Source of the DNA: Cypionkella sp.
Lineage (GTDB): Bacteria > Pseudomonadota > Alphaproteobacteria > Rhodobacterales > Rhodobacteraceae
DNA: 64,000 nt
Reading direction: 5' to 3'
NCBI GenBank assembly: GCA_023255415.1
Contig: JALRIN010000011.1
Coordinates: 12,348 to 76,347, forward strand
Shown here: positions 32,022 to 41,015 of the stretch, piece after piece
How the letters are laid out: each line of letters opens with the position of its first letter
Position numbering within the stretch: the first letter of the stretch is position 1
Translations under genes and position numbers: made by a program
The notes under the pieces: model-generated
Database searches by the model: none
The model's input: the letters and a program-made list of their open reading frames with translations, nothing else
What the model was told of the DNA's origin: nothing

Positions 32022-33977
32022 ATGGCCTCTGACCTACTGTCCTCTGCGCAAGACACCTATGACGCCTCCTCGATCGAGGTGCTGGAACCGCTTGAGGCCG
32101 TCCGCCTGCGCCCCGGCATGTATATCGGCGGCATCGACGAGCGCGCCTATCACCACCTTGCCGCCGAAATCATCGACAACTCGATGGACGAGGCCGTCGC
32201 AGGCCATGCCAACCGCATCGAGATCGAGCTGCATGCCGACGGCAGCCTGACCGTGCGCGACAATGGCCGTGGCATTCCGGTTGATCCGCATCCGAAATTT
32301 CCCGACAAATCTGCGCTGGAAGTGATCCTTTGCACGCTGCATTCGGGTGGCAAATTCAACGGCAAAGCCTACGAGACCTCGGGCGGCCTGCATGGTGTCG
32401 GATCGTCGGTGGTCAACGCATTGTCCGACCGGATGTATGTCGAGGTTGCCAAGAACAAAGAGCTTTACGCGCAGGAATTTTCGCGCGGCAAACCCTTGGG
32501 CCCGATCCAGAAAATCGGGGCCGCCCCCAATCGGCGCGGCACCTCGACCACCTTCCACCCCGACGCGCAGATCTTTGGCAGCCACGCCTTCCGCCCCTCG
32601 CGGCTGCTGCGGATGGTGCGTTCCAAGGCCTATCTGTTTTCCGGCGTTGAAATCCGCTGGAAATCGGCAATCCCGGACGGCGACATGCCGCTGGAGGCGA
32701 CCTTCCACTTCCCCGGCGGTCTTGCCGACTACCTGTCTGATACGCTTGAAAAAACAACGACCTATGCCGACCGCCCCTTTGCAGGCAAAGTCTCGTTCCA
32801 AGAGAAATTCAACGTGCCGGGATCGGTGGAATGGGCGATCAACTGGAGCCCGGTGCGCGACGGCTTTATTCAATCTTACACCAACACCGTGCCCACCCCT
32901 GAAGGCGGCACGCATGAATTCGGCTTTTGGTCCGCAATTTTAAAAGGCATCAAGGCTTACGGCGAACTGACCAAGAACCGCAAAGCTGAAATGATCACCC
33001 GCGACGATATGCTGACAGGCGGCTGCGCACTGATTTCAGTATTTATCCGCGAGCCGCAATTTGTTGGCCAAACCAAAGACCGTTTGGCCACCGAAGAAGC
33101 CGCGCGCTATGTCGAAAACGCGGTGCGCGATCACTTTGACAATTGGCTGGTGTCGGATTCCAAATCCGCTGGCGCCATTCTGGATTTTCTGGTGCTGCGC
33201 GCCGAAGAGCGGTTGAAGCGCAAACAGGAAAAAGAAACCCAGCGCAAAACCGCGACCAAAAAGCTGCGCCTGCCGGGCAAGCTGACCGATTGCTCGTCTA
33301 AAACCCGCGACAATACCGAATTGTTTATCGTCGAGGGCGATTCCGCGGGCGGCTCGGCCAAAGGCGCGCGCAATCGGGAAAATCAGGCGCTCTTGCCGCT
33401 AAAGGGTAAAATCCTGAACGTTCTGGGCGCAGCTTCGGCCAAGCTGAATGATAACTCGGAAATCCGTGATATCTGCGAGGCTTTGGGCGTGCAAATGGGC
33501 ACGCGGTTTAAAATCGACGATCTGCGCTATGATAAAATCATCATCATGACCGACGCCGACGTTGACGGGGCCCATATTGCCAGCCTGCTGATGACGTTTT
33601 TCTTCACCCAGATGCGCCCCTTGATCGATAAGGGCCACCTCTACCTTGCCTGCCCACCGCTGTACCGGCTGACCCAAGGGCCCAAGCGGCTTTATGTGGC
33701 CGATGATGCCGAAAAAGAGGAATGGCTGGCCAAGGGCTTGGGCGGGCGTGGAAAAATCGACGTGCAGCGGTTTAAAGGCTTGGGTGAGATGGACGCAAAA
33801 GACCTGAAAGACACAACGATGAACCCCGAAACCCGCAAACTGATCCGGGTGACCATCGACGAAGACGCCCCCGGCGAGACCGGCGATCTGGTCGAACGTT
33901 TGATGGGCAAAAAGCCAGAATTGCGCTTCCAATATATTCAGGAAAACGCGCGGTTTGTGGAGGAGTTGGATGTTTAA
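32022..33977 (+). CDS. parE: DNA topoisomerase IV subunit B
   Basis: ParE is the ATPase subunit of topoisomerase IV, which decatenates daughter chromosomes with ParC. The 651-residue protein has the GHKL ATPase motifs (EIIDNSMDEAVAG, DNGRGIPVD, GGLHGVGSSVVNALS), the QTKDRLAT-like transducer region, and the TOPRIM domain (IVEGDSAGGSAKGARNRENQ, MTDADVDGAHIASLLM) that binds Mg2+. Its length separates it from the longer GyrB (about 800 aa). parC is not in the window. Confidence 0.95.
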   Translation: MASDLLSSAQDTYDASSIEVLEPLEAVRLRPGMYIGGIDERAYHHLAAEIIDNSMDEAVAGHANRIEIELHADGSLTVRDNGRGIPVDPHPKFPDKSALEVILCTLHSGGKFNGKAYETSGGLHGVGSSVVNALSDRMYVEVAKNKELYAQEFSRGKPLGPIQKIGAAPNRRGTSTTFHPDAQIFGSHAFRPSRLLRMVRSKAYLFSGVEIRWKSAIPDGDMPLEATFHFPGGLADYLSDTLEKTTTYADRPFAGKVSFQEKFNVPGSVEWAINWSPVRDGFIQSYTNTVPTPEGGTHEFGFWSAILKGIKAYGELTKNRKAEMITRDDMLTGGCALISVFIREPQFVGQTKDRLATEEAARYVENAVRDHFDNWLVSDSKSAGAILDFLVLRAEERLKRKQEKETQRKTATKKLRLPGKLTDCSSKTRDNTELFIVEGDSAGGSAKGARNRENQALLPLKGKILNVLGAASAKLNDNSEIRDICEALGVQMGTRFKIDDLRYDKIIIMTDADVDGAHIASLLMTFFFTQMRPLIDKGHLYLACPPLYRLTQGPKRLYVADDAEKEEWLAKGLGGRGKIDVQRFKGLGEMDAKDLKDTTMNPETRKLIRVTIDEDAPGETGDLVERLMGKKPELRFQYIQENARFVEELDV

Positions 33978-33998
33978 GGAAGTCCAATTTAAGTAAAT

Positions 33999-34385
33999 CT
34001 AGAGATCACACGCTACATCGTCGTGGTTCGGATCAAGTTCAATGCGATACCCTGGTTCTCCCTTTTTCAGAGGGGAAGCCCCAGCTTTTTGAACTTCAAT
34101 ACAGTCTTTATAATAGACCTCTTGCTGCGGCAAAATAAACTGAGGCAATCTCGTTTGCAGGGCGGATTGATTTGGGTTATTTGCAACTTTAGGCGGTCTT
34201 TTCTGGCTTTGTATCTTTTTCGATGCCTTGGGTTTCGACGAATTTTTAGTATGGCAATGATATGTGCCGTGTTTGCGGTCATTATGGCAGCCCTGTGCAT
34301 TTAGCCGCCCAGAATGCCCAAATGCTGGGGCAGACAAAACAAAAAAAGTCCGAAGAAAAAATATCAAGCGCACTATGCAATCCAA
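33999..34385 (-). CDS. Exported YHYH / Excalibur domain protein, no ATG start
   Basis: The frame encodes up to 128 residues: a hydrophobic signal-like N-terminus (RLIFFLRTFFVLSAPAFG), a YHYH-type motif (HSGRLNAQGCHNDRKHGTYH, then CH), a Lys-rich linker, and a C-terminal Excalibur-like domain (YYKDCIEVQKAG, GEPGYRIELDPNHDDVACD), a cell-surface calcium-binding fold in which DxDxDG is here DPNHDD. There is no methionine codon in the frame apart from the initiator, so translation must begin at TTG (34385) or GTG (34373); no ribosome site is seen. The region is AT-rich compared with its neighbours, suggesting transfer. Confidence 0.65.
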   Translation of the reverse strand: MDCIVRLIFFLRTFFVLSAPAFGHSGRLNAQGCHNDRKHGTYHCHTKNSSKPKASKKIQSQKRPPKVANNPNQSALQTRLPQFILPQQEVYYKDCIEVQKAGASPLKKGEPGYRIELDPNHDDVACDL

Positions 34386-34436
34386 TCAACATTTAAAAAT
34401 TGGATTATGAAGGATAATTCAGCATCCAGTAAGCCG

Positions 34437-34463
34437 TAGGGTGCGCATTCATTACGCACCTAA
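34437..34463. repeat. Small palindromic repeat (GGTGCG-N9-CGCACC)
   Basis: GGTGCG (34440-34445) and CGCACC (34455-34460) form a 6-bp hairpin inside GTAGGGTGCGCATTC...ACGCACCTAA. This resembles a palindrome that I recall as scattered through many bacterial genomes. It follows the cobF stop and borders the AT-rich islet. The rest of 34386-34466 shows nothing else. Confidence 0.45.
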
Positions 34464-34466
34464 CTC

Positions 34467-35201
34467 CTACCCCCGCCGCAGCAAATAGATGTCCATGATC
34501 CAGCCGTGCTCGGCGCGGGCTTGGCTGCGGCGTTCGATGATCTGGGCGCTTACCTCTGCCAGCGGGCCTGCGATCACCAGTTGTTCGGCCATTCCCACAT
34601 AGGCGCCCCACCAGATCGACACCCCCGTTGGGTCAAGTGCCTGAAACGAACATTCGCCGTCCAGCATCACAACGGCCGTATCGACGCCCAAGGGAAAGCC
34701 CTCATCGCGCAGCCGCCGCCCGGTGGTCACCACAAAGGGCGCGCCGATCTCGTTCAGCGCGATGCCATGCGCCGCCGTCAGCGCTTGAACCGAGGTGATG
34801 CCGGCGATGACCTGCACGCGCTCTGGTGGCACCAGCCGTGCCGCAATCCGCAAGGTGCTGTCGTAAAGCGACGGATCACCCCAGACCAGCAGCGCCACCT
34901 TGGCCGCCGCACCAATCGCCTTGGCCCAAACGGCGGCAATGCGGTCGTGCCAATCCTCGACCCGCGCCAGATAATCGGCAATCGCCTCGTCGCGCACCGG
35001 CAGGTCAAATTCCACAACTTTGGTGGCGGGATTGGTCAGAACCTCGGCCAGGATCGCGCGGCGCAGCTCTGCCAAATCGGCCTTGCCAGCCCCTTTGCGG
35101 GGGATCAGGATCACTTCGGCCGCATTGATCGCCTTGATTGCTTGCAGCGTCAGATGGTCGGGATTGCCGGTGCCAATGCCGATCAGGGTCAGATCAAACA
35201 T
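34467..35201 (-). CDS. cobF: Precorrin-6A synthase (deacetylating), CobF
   Basis: CobF methylates C1 of precorrin-5 and removes the acetyl group, a step specific to the aerobic B12 pathway. The 244-residue SAM-dependent tetrapyrrole methylase has MFDLTLIGIGTGNPDHLTLQ, EVILIPRKG, LLVWGDPSLYDSTLRIA and VIAGITSVQALTAAHGI. The ATG at 35201 overlaps the cobA stop by 8 nt. The last gene of the cobL-to-cobF run. Confidence 0.93.
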   Translation of the reverse strand: MFDLTLIGIGTGNPDHLTLQAIKAINAAEVILIPRKGAGKADLAELRRAILAEVLTNPATKVVEFDLPVRDEAIADYLARVEDWHDRIAAVWAKAIGAAAKVALLVWGDPSLYDSTLRIAARLVPPERVQVIAGITSVQALTAAHGIALNEIGAPFVVTTGRRLRDEGFPLGVDTAVVMLDGECSFQALDPTGVSIWWGAYVGMAEQLVIAGPLAEVSAQIIERRSQARAEHGWIMDIYLLRRG

Positions 35202-35928
35202 CGGTGCCGCCAAACTCTGCCAAAGGGCCATAGAAGATCAACGCCGGATGCGGGCTGCTGGCGGTTTGCAACAGCGCGGCCAGACTGGCGACGCTGTGGC
35301 GGCTGATCTTTTGATGCGGAGTCGAGACCGCTTCGGCCAAAAGCGCAGGCGTCTCGGGCGGCAGGCCATGCGCGATCAGCCGCGCCGCCAAATCGGCAAA
35401 AGTGCGCCGCCCCATATAGACCACGGTCGTCGCCATCGGGTCGGCAAGGGCTGGCATGTTTACCGCCTCGGGCAGACCGCCGGTGACATCGGCGCCGGTG
35501 ATAAACTGCACCCGCCGTGCGGAAAGCCTGCGCGTCAACGGAATCCCCGCCGCCGCTGCTGCCGCCGAGGCCGAGGTCACGCCCGGCACGATCTCATAGC
35601 CGATCCCCGCCGCTTGCAGCGCCACGATTTCTTCCTCCAAGCGGCCAAACATACCACAATCGCCCGATTTCAGCCGCACCACCCGCAGTCCGGTCGCCGC
35701 ATGATCCACCAGCAATTGACTGACGTGATCTTGTTTGGGCGAAGGTCTGCCCGCGCGTTTGCCAACCGCAATCAGATCAGCCCCCTTGGCTGCAAGCGCC
35801 AAAATCGGGCCTGCAGACAGATCGTCAAACAGCACCACTTCGGCTGTGGCCAGGCGCTGCACCGCCTTGACCGTCAACAGATCAGGGTCACCCGGCCCTG
35901 ACGACACGAAAGAGACAAAACCGGTCAT
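35194..35928 (-). CDS. cobA: Uroporphyrinogen-III C-methyltransferase, CobA
   Basis: CobA methylates uroporphyrinogen III at C2 and C7 to precorrin-2, the entry to the corrin pathway. The 244-residue enzyme has VSFVSSGPGDPDLLTVKAVQ, VLFDDLSAGPILALA, RLKSGDCGMFGRLEEEIVAL and YEIVPGVTSASAAAAAAGIP. The start at 35928 overlaps the cobB stop (ATGA); an upstream in-frame extension lies inside cobB and is rejected. This is a stand-alone SUMT, not the CysG fusion. Confidence 0.93.
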   Translation of the reverse strand: MTGFVSFVSSGPGDPDLLTVKAVQRLATAEVVLFDDLSAGPILALAAKGADLIAVGKRAGRPSPKQDHVSQLLVDHAATGLRVVRLKSGDCGMFGRLEEEIVALQAAGIGYEIVPGVTSASAAAAAAGIPLTRRLSARRVQFITGADVTGGLPEAVNMPALADPMATTVVYMGRRTFADLAARLIAHGLPPETPALLAEAVSTPHQKISRHSVASLAALLQTASSPHPALIFYGPLAEFGGTDV

Positions 35929-37247
35929 TGCGCCTCTGCGATCAAATGGAAAAAGGTTCCGGTGGCCAGCGCGCCGCTCGGCTGGCGGCGATAGGATCCG
36001 GTCTCGGCCACCTCGGCCCCCGTGGCATCCGTGACACGCGCAAGCGCTGCGTCGGGTTGTGACAGGATGGTGGCATAGTGAAATTCGTGGCCGCGCAGCG
36101 CAGCTTGGCCGCCGCCACAATAGTCAACCAAGGGGGCTGCATGGCGGTAACCCAAATGCATCCGCCGTTTGGCAAACGAGGTTTCAAGCCCCAAAAGCCC
36201 CAGCATCTGATGCCGCACACCGCCCGCATCCACCAGCCCCGCGCCCATCGCCATATAGCCGCCGCATTCGCCATGCACCGGCTTTGTCGCGGCAAAGGCG
36301 CGGGTGCCCGCCAGAAACTGGCTGTTGGCAGCAAGTTTGCCCGCGTGCAGCTCGGGGTAGCCACCGGGCAGCCAGCAACAGTCGGCACTGGGGTCGGGGG
36401 CCTCGTCTGCAAGCGGCGAAAACGGCAAGATCGTCGCCCCCGCCGCGCGCCATCCTTGAATAAGATGCGGATAAACAAAGGAAAACGCCTGATCGCGCGC
36501 CAAAGCGATACGGTCTGCTGGCGGGCGCAAGACCAAAGGGTCTGCCGCAGGCAGCACGCCACCCGCGGCGGCCGCCAGCAGTGCGTCAAGATCCATATGC
36601 TGGGCGACAAACCGCCCCGCTTCGGCCAAAAGTGCGGCAAGTTCGGGCTGCTCTTCGGCCTGCACCAAGCCCAAATGGCGTTCAGGCATCGCAATTGCGG
36701 GGTTACGCGGCAGCGCTGCCAGCACCGGAATGCCCACCGCCGCCATGCCCACCCGCACCAAAGCCTCGTGGCGCGGCGAGGCGACACGGTTCAGCACCAC
36801 TCCGGCGATTTTCACATCGGGCCGCATGGTGGCAAAGCCAAGCGCCACCGCCGCCGCCGATTGCGCCTGCCCCGAGACATCAATCACCAGAACCACCGGC
36901 CAGCCCATCATTGCCGCGACATCGGCACTGGCTCCAGTGCCGGTCTCGCCCGCCAGCGCCACGCCATCAAACAGCCCCATCGAGCCTTCGGCCAGGATCA
37001 GATCCGCACCCTCGGCCGCTGCCACCAGCCCGCGAAGGTGATCAGGCCCCATCGCCCAGCTGTCCAGATTGACCGAAGCCCGCCCCGAGGCCGCCGCGTG
37101 AAAGGCGGGGTCGATGTAATCGGGCCCTGATTTAAACGGCTGCACCACCACGCCGCGCGCGCGCAGCGCCGCAAGCAGGCCCAGCATCAGCGTGGTCTTG
37201 CCAGTCCCCGAGGCCGGGGCCGAGATCAACAAGCCGCGAGGGGTCAT
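35925..37247 (-). CDS. cobB: Cobyrinic acid a,c-diamide synthase / hydrogenobyrinic acid a,c-diamide synthase, CobB
   Basis: CobB amidates the a and c side chains using glutamine and ATP. The 440-residue protein has an N-terminal P-loop dethiobiotin-synthetase-like domain (LLISAPASGTGKTTLMLGLL, VQPFKSGPDYIDPAFH) and a C-terminal class I amidotransferase domain with the nucleophile Cys in KPVHGECGGYMAMGAGLVD and His in GHEFHYATI. In the aerobic route it acts before cobalt insertion by CobN. Coupled to cobM and cobA by 4-nt overlaps. Confidence 0.95.
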   Translation of the reverse strand: MTPRGLLISAPASGTGKTTLMLGLLAALRARGVVVQPFKSGPDYIDPAFHAAASGRASVNLDSWAMGPDHLRGLVAAAEGADLILAEGSMGLFDGVALAGETGTGASADVAAMMGWPVVLVIDVSGQAQSAAAVALGFATMRPDVKIAGVVLNRVASPRHEALVRVGMAAVGIPVLAALPRNPAIAMPERHLGLVQAEEQPELAALLAEAGRFVAQHMDLDALLAAAAGGVLPAADPLVLRPPADRIALARDQAFSFVYPHLIQGWRAAGATILPFSPLADEAPDPSADCCWLPGGYPELHAGKLAANSQFLAGTRAFAATKPVHGECGGYMAMGAGLVDAGGVRHQMLGLLGLETSFAKRRMHLGYRHAAPLVDYCGGGQAALRGHEFHYATILSQPDAALARVTDATGAEVAETGSYRRQPSGALATGTFFHLIAEAQ

Positions 37248-38026
37248 TCTGCCTCCGGAAAGCGCGGCTCGATGCCAACAGGTCGAAAGCGGCGGTCATA
37301 ATCGCCAGCATATAGCCGGCTTTCCTCAAAGCCTTCGGCAGCCAAAGCAGGCCCGACAAGGATCAGCGCCGTGCGCTCCATTTCGGCGCCAATCGCCGTT
37401 TGCAGGGTGGATAGCGTGGCGCGCACGATGCGCTCGTCAGGCCAAGTCACCCGCCACACCACGGCCACAGGGCAATCGGGCCCGTAATGCGGCAACAGGT
37501 CGGCCACGACCTTTTCCAGCACATGCACCGAAAGATGCAGCGCCAGCGTCGCCCCCGTGGCGGCAAAGGCGGCAAGGTTTTCGCGCGCAGGCATCGCTGT
37601 CGCCCGTCCAGAAGTGCGGGTCAAAACCACCGATTGCGTCAGACCGGGCAGCGTCAATTCGGCGCCCAAAGCGGCGGCAGCGGCGGCAAAAGACGGCACC
37701 CCCGGGGTGACATCATAGGCAATCCCCAGCGCGCGCAGGCGGCGCAACTGCTCGCCCATCGCCGACCAGACCGACAGATCACCCGAATGCAGCCGCGCCA
37801 CATCCTGCCCCGCGGCATCGGCGGCGGCAATTTCGGCCATGATCTCATCCAGCGACAAAGGCGCAGTATTGACGATACGCGCGCCGGTTGGGCAATGCGC
37901 AAGCAGGGCTTGCGGCACCAAGGACCCCGCATAAAGGCAAACCGGACTTTCCGCGATAAGCCTTTGACCACGCAGCGTAATCAGATCCGCAGCCCCCGGC
38001 CCTGCGCCAATAAAGTGAACCGTCAT
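37244..38026 (-). CDS. cobM: Precorrin-4 C11-methyltransferase, CobM
   Basis: CobM methylates C11 of precorrin-4 to give precorrin-5. The 260-residue protein begins MTVHFIGAGPGAADLITLRG and has CLYAGSLVPQALLAHCPTGA, ARLHSGDLSVWSAMGEQLRR and YDVTPGVPSFAAAAAALGAE, all typical of CobM/CbiF. The start at 38026 overlaps the cobE stop as ATGA; the long upstream frame runs into cobE and is rejected. Confidence 0.95.
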   Translation of the reverse strand: MTVHFIGAGPGAADLITLRGQRLIAESPVCLYAGSLVPQALLAHCPTGARIVNTAPLSLDEIMAEIAAADAAGQDVARLHSGDLSVWSAMGEQLRRLRALGIAYDVTPGVPSFAAAAAALGAELTLPGLTQSVVLTRTSGRATAMPARENLAAFAATGATLALHLSVHVLEKVVADLLPHYGPDCPVAVVWRVTWPDERIVRATLSTLQTAIGAEMERTALILVGPALAAEGFEESRLYAGDYDRRFRPVGIEPRFPEAE

Positions 38027-38388
38027 CGCACGCTCCTTTCGGCAAGGGCCGCTGTGGCCATGCCGTCTTGTGATTGCACCCGCGCGCCCAAAAGCCGCGC
38101 GCCTGATCCTGCGGCTGCAAGGGCCGCAGCCTCTGCCAGCGATCCGGTGCCATAAAGCGCTGCCACCCGCGCCGATTGGGTCTGGGTCGCCTGGGCGGCC
38201 AGATCGGCTGTGCCAATCGCATAGACCGGCAGGCCGCAAAGCGCTGCAAATTGCACAAATACCGCTGCCTGCGCCTTATCTTCGGCAGTGGCAAGCGCCA
38301 TAGCCCGCGCGCCGCCAGCCGCCAGAAAGGCCGCCTGCAAGGCCGCCAGATCCGCGCCTTTGCGAAACCCCATGCCTGCCACGATCAT
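38023..38388 (-). CDS. cobE: Cobalamin biosynthesis protein CobE
   Basis: This protein of about 121 residues (MIVAGMGFRKGADLAALQAA) resembles CobE, the homologue of the CbiG C-terminal domain, whose exact role in the aerobic pathway is unclear. It contains VFVQFAALCGLPVYAIG and a TGSLAEAAALAAAGSGA block. The ATG at 38388 is favoured: it overlaps the cobL stop (ATGA) and has GGAG 9 nt upstream. An ATG at 38403 would add five residues and lie deeper inside cobL. Confidence 0.85.
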   Translation of the reverse strand: MIVAGMGFRKGADLAALQAAFLAAGGARAMALATAEDKAQAAVFVQFAALCGLPVYAIGTADLAAQATQTQSARVAALYGTGSLAEAAALAAAGSGARLLGARVQSQDGMATAALAERSVR

Positions 38389-39563
38389 CGCAGAACGCTC
38401 CATTGCACCACAGGACGCGAGGCCGCCCAGCCGCGCATCCGGCCCAAGGGTGCCGCCTGTGCCAGATCAATCCGCAGCAAATCGCCGCCGCGCAGGGCCT
38501 GCTGCTGGGCAAGCAAGCTCTCGGTTTCCAAGGTCACCCCATTGGCCACCAGCCGGGTGCCCTGCGGCAGCATCGCCCACAGCTGATCAAACAGCGCAGC
38601 CGATCCGCCACCGCCGACAAATACCGCATCGGGCAAGGGGTGATCTGCCAAGGCCGCCGCCGCAGGCCCTGTCACCACCGCCATGCGCTGCGCTATGCCA
38701 AAGCGCGCGGCATTGTCGCGGATGTTGACCGCGCGGTCTTCGCGCAGCTCGAAGCAGATCGCGCGCCCGCCGGACAAACACCACTCGACCGAAACCGATC
38801 CCGAACCCGCGCCAATATCCCAAAGCAGCTCGCCCCTGCGCGGCGCCAGCGCCGACAGCGTCAGCGCCCGCACCGGGCGTTTGGTGATCTGCCCGTCCGA
38901 GGCAAACAGGCTGTCCTCTAAACCCGCCGCGCGCGACAGCCCCTTGCCCGCCGTCACCTCGATCGCCATCGCAACCAAGGGCGCGATGTCTTGCAGATCA
39001 AATCCCGCCGCAGTGGTTTTGCGCAGGCGCTCCGAGGGGCCGCCCAAAGCCTCAAGCACGGTCAAATCGGCGGCAAAGCCCTGCTCGGTCAGCCATGCCG
39101 CCAAGGCCGCAGGGGCCTCGCCGTCGCGCAGCAGGCAAATCGCGCGCGCGCCTTTGCTCAGCACCCCGTGCAACTGCTCGAAGGGGGCCGCGTGCAAGCC
39201 GTGGCAGGTGATCTCTTCGATCCGCCAGCCCAGCCGCGCAGCCGCCAGCGAAAAAGTCGAGGCGGCCGGATAGGCCACCCATTCGGCAGGCAACAGATGC
39301 TGCGCCAAACTGCCGCCCGCGCCATGCCAGAACGGATCGCCCGAGGCCAAAATCGCCACCTTTTGCCCACGACAGGCCAGCACAGGTGCCAGCGAAAACG
39401 GCATAGGCCAATCACGCCCCCGCACCCCCGCCGCCACAAGCGCCAAATGCCGAGGCCCGCCAAAGATGATTTCGGCAGCGCCAAGCGCCTTGCGGCTTGC
39501 ATCTGTCAGCCCCGCCAGTCCATCTTCGCCCAGACCGATGATTGCAACCCAAGGATCAGACAT
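38385..39563 (-). CDS. cobL: Precorrin-6Y C5,15-methyltransferase (decarboxylating), CobL
   Basis: CobL methylates C5 and C15 and decarboxylates the acetate on ring C. The 392-residue protein fuses a CbiE-like tetrapyrrole methylase (VAIIGLGEDGLAGLTDASRK, GDPFWHGAGGSLAQHL) and a CbiT-like domain with a SAM site (GELLWDIGAGSGSVSVEWCL, DAVFVGGGGSAALFDQ). The ATG at 39563 overlaps the divergent cobK ATG by 2 nt (CATG). It heads the second minus-strand run cobL-cobE-cobM-cobB-cobA-cobF. Confidence 0.95.
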   Translation of the reverse strand: MSDPWVAIIGLGEDGLAGLTDASRKALGAAEIIFGGPRHLALVAAGVRGRDWPMPFSLAPVLACRGQKVAILASGDPFWHGAGGSLAQHLLPAEWVAYPAASTFSLAAARLGWRIEEITCHGLHAAPFEQLHGVLSKGARAICLLRDGEAPAALAAWLTEQGFAADLTVLEALGGPSERLRKTTAAGFDLQDIAPLVAMAIEVTAGKGLSRAAGLEDSLFASDGQITKRPVRALTLSALAPRRGELLWDIGAGSGSVSVEWCLSGGRAICFELREDRAVNIRDNAARFGIAQRMAVVTGPAAAALADHPLPDAVFVGGGGSAALFDQLWAMLPQGTRLVANGVTLETESLLAQQQALRGGDLLRIDLAQAAPLGRMRGWAASRPVVQWSVLR

Positions 39564-40305
39564 GACACGCAGCCTTATCCTTGGCGGCACCACCGAGGCC
39601 AGCGCCTTGGCCCGCGCCTTGGCAGCCGCTGGTGCGGATGCGGTGTTTTCCTATGCCGGGCGCACCGAAGCCCCCGTCGCCCAGCCGCTGCCCACCCGCA
39701 TTGGCGGCTTTGGCGGCGTTGACGGGCTGATTGCCTATCTGCGCGCCGAAAAGATTGACGCCGTGGTCGATGCCACCCACCCCTTTGCCGCCCAAATGAG
39801 CCGCAATGCGATAATGGCCTGCGCCCGTGTCGGCGTGCCGCTGATTGGCCTTCAGCGTCCGGCTTGGCGTGCCGGTGAGGGCGATCTCTGGACCCATGTC
39901 GCCGATATTCAAAGCGCCATCGCTGCCCTGCCTGATCAGCCCGCAAGGGTTTTCTTGGCGATTGGCAAGCAAAACCTTGCAGGCTTTGCCGCCCGCCCGC
40001 ATCACTATCTGCTGCGCTTGGTCGATGCGCCCAGCGCGCCGCCGCTGCCCGATTGCACGGTTGTGCTGGCGCGTGGACCCTTTGACGCGGCCCAAGACCT
40101 TGCCCTGCTGCAAGCCCACCGTATCAGCCATATCGTCGCCAAAAACGCAGGCGGCGCTGGGGCCGAGGCCAAGCTGATCGCCGCGCGCAGCCTTAGCCTG
40201 CCGGTGATTCTGATCGACCGACCCAAGCTGCCCGCGCGGCGCGTGCTGGCAGAGGTGGCTGAGGTGATGGCCTGGCTTGATCATCCCACAGACCTTGGCG
40301 TGTAA
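39562..40305 (+). CDS. cobK: Precorrin-6A reductase, CobK
   Basis: CobK reduces precorrin-6A to dihydro-precorrin-6 (6B) with NADPH. The 247-residue protein has MTRSLILGGTTEASALARAL, VDATHPFAAQMSRNA, RVFLAIGKQNLAGFAARPHH, and HIVAKNAGGAGAEAKLIAAR, the family blocks. AAGGA stands 7 nt before the ATG. The gene is inverted relative to its neighbours: the start codon overlaps the cobL start codon, and the last 25 nt overlap the cobJ 3' end, so there is no spare DNA at either end. Confidence 0.93.
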   Translation: MTRSLILGGTTEASALARALAAAGADAVFSYAGRTEAPVAQPLPTRIGGFGGVDGLIAYLRAEKIDAVVDATHPFAAQMSRNAIMACARVGVPLIGLQRPAWRAGEGDLWTHVADIQSAIAALPDQPARVFLAIGKQNLAGFAARPHHYLLRLVDAPSAPPLPDCTVVLARGPFDAAQDLALLQAHRISHIVAKNAGGAGAEAKLIAARSLSLPVILIDRPKLPARRVLAEVAEVMAWLDHPTDLGV

Positions 40306-41015
40306 ACAAAGCGCCCAACGCGGCGGGTGGCAGAATTGCCGACCAAAACCACGGTGCGCATATCGGCCATCTCGGGCGTGGCTTCATCCAGGGTCACGGT
40401 GCTGATCCGCTCGTCGGGGGTCGAGACCGCGCGGGCAAAGATGATCAACCGATCCGGCCCGCATTCTTGACGCAAAATCTCCAGCACGCGGGCAAATTGA
40501 TGCGGGCGGCTGGCCGAGCGCGGGTTGTAAAACCCCATGGCGAAATCGGCCTGTGCCGCCAGCCGCAGCCGATGTTCTACCAGATCCCAAGGTTTCAGAT
40601 TATCGCTGAGGTTGATGGCGCAAAAATCATGGCCCAAAGGCGCACCAGCACGTGCCGCCGCCGCCAGCATCGCGGTGATGCCGGGCAGAATGCGAATATC
40701 AAGCCCGTGATGCTCGGGCTGAGCCTCTAGCGCCTCGAACAGCGCCGAAGCCATGGCAAAGACCCCCGGATCGCCAGATGAGACAATAACCACCCGAGCG
40801 CCCTGCGAAGCCAGCCGCAAAGCATGATCGGCGCGGTCAATCTCGACCCGATTGTCCGAACCATGCAGCGTCAAGCCTTCCCGCGGCGCCACACGTGCGA
40901 CATAGGGAAAATAGCCGATCACATCGGTCGCCTCGGCAAGCACCGCGCGCACCTGCGGCGTCACCATATCCTCTTGCCCCGGCCCAAGCCCTACGACCGC
41001 CAGCCAGCCTGTCAT
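40281..41015 (-). CDS. cobJ: Precorrin-3B C17-methyltransferase, CobJ
   Basis: CobJ methylates C17 and drives ring contraction of precorrin-3B. The 244-residue enzyme has GWLAVVGLGPGQEDMVTPQV, DVIGYFPYVARV, VVIVSSGDPGVFAMASALFE, ILPGITAMLAAAARAGAPLG and FYNPRSASRPHQ. It is coupled to cobI (ATGA). It ends the run that begins at the riboswitch-controlled DUF1636 gene, overlapping cobK on the opposite strand. Confidence 0.95.
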   Translation of the reverse strand: MTGWLAVVGLGPGQEDMVTPQVRAVLAEATDVIGYFPYVARVAPREGLTLHGSDNRVEIDRADHALRLASQGARVVIVSSGDPGVFAMASALFEALEAQPEHHGLDIRILPGITAMLAAAARAGAPLGHDFCAINLSDNLKPWDLVEHRLRLAAQADFAMGFYNPRSASRPHQFARVLEILRQECGPDRLIIFARAVSTPDERISTVTLDEATPEMADMRTVVLVGNSATRRVGRFVYTPRSVG

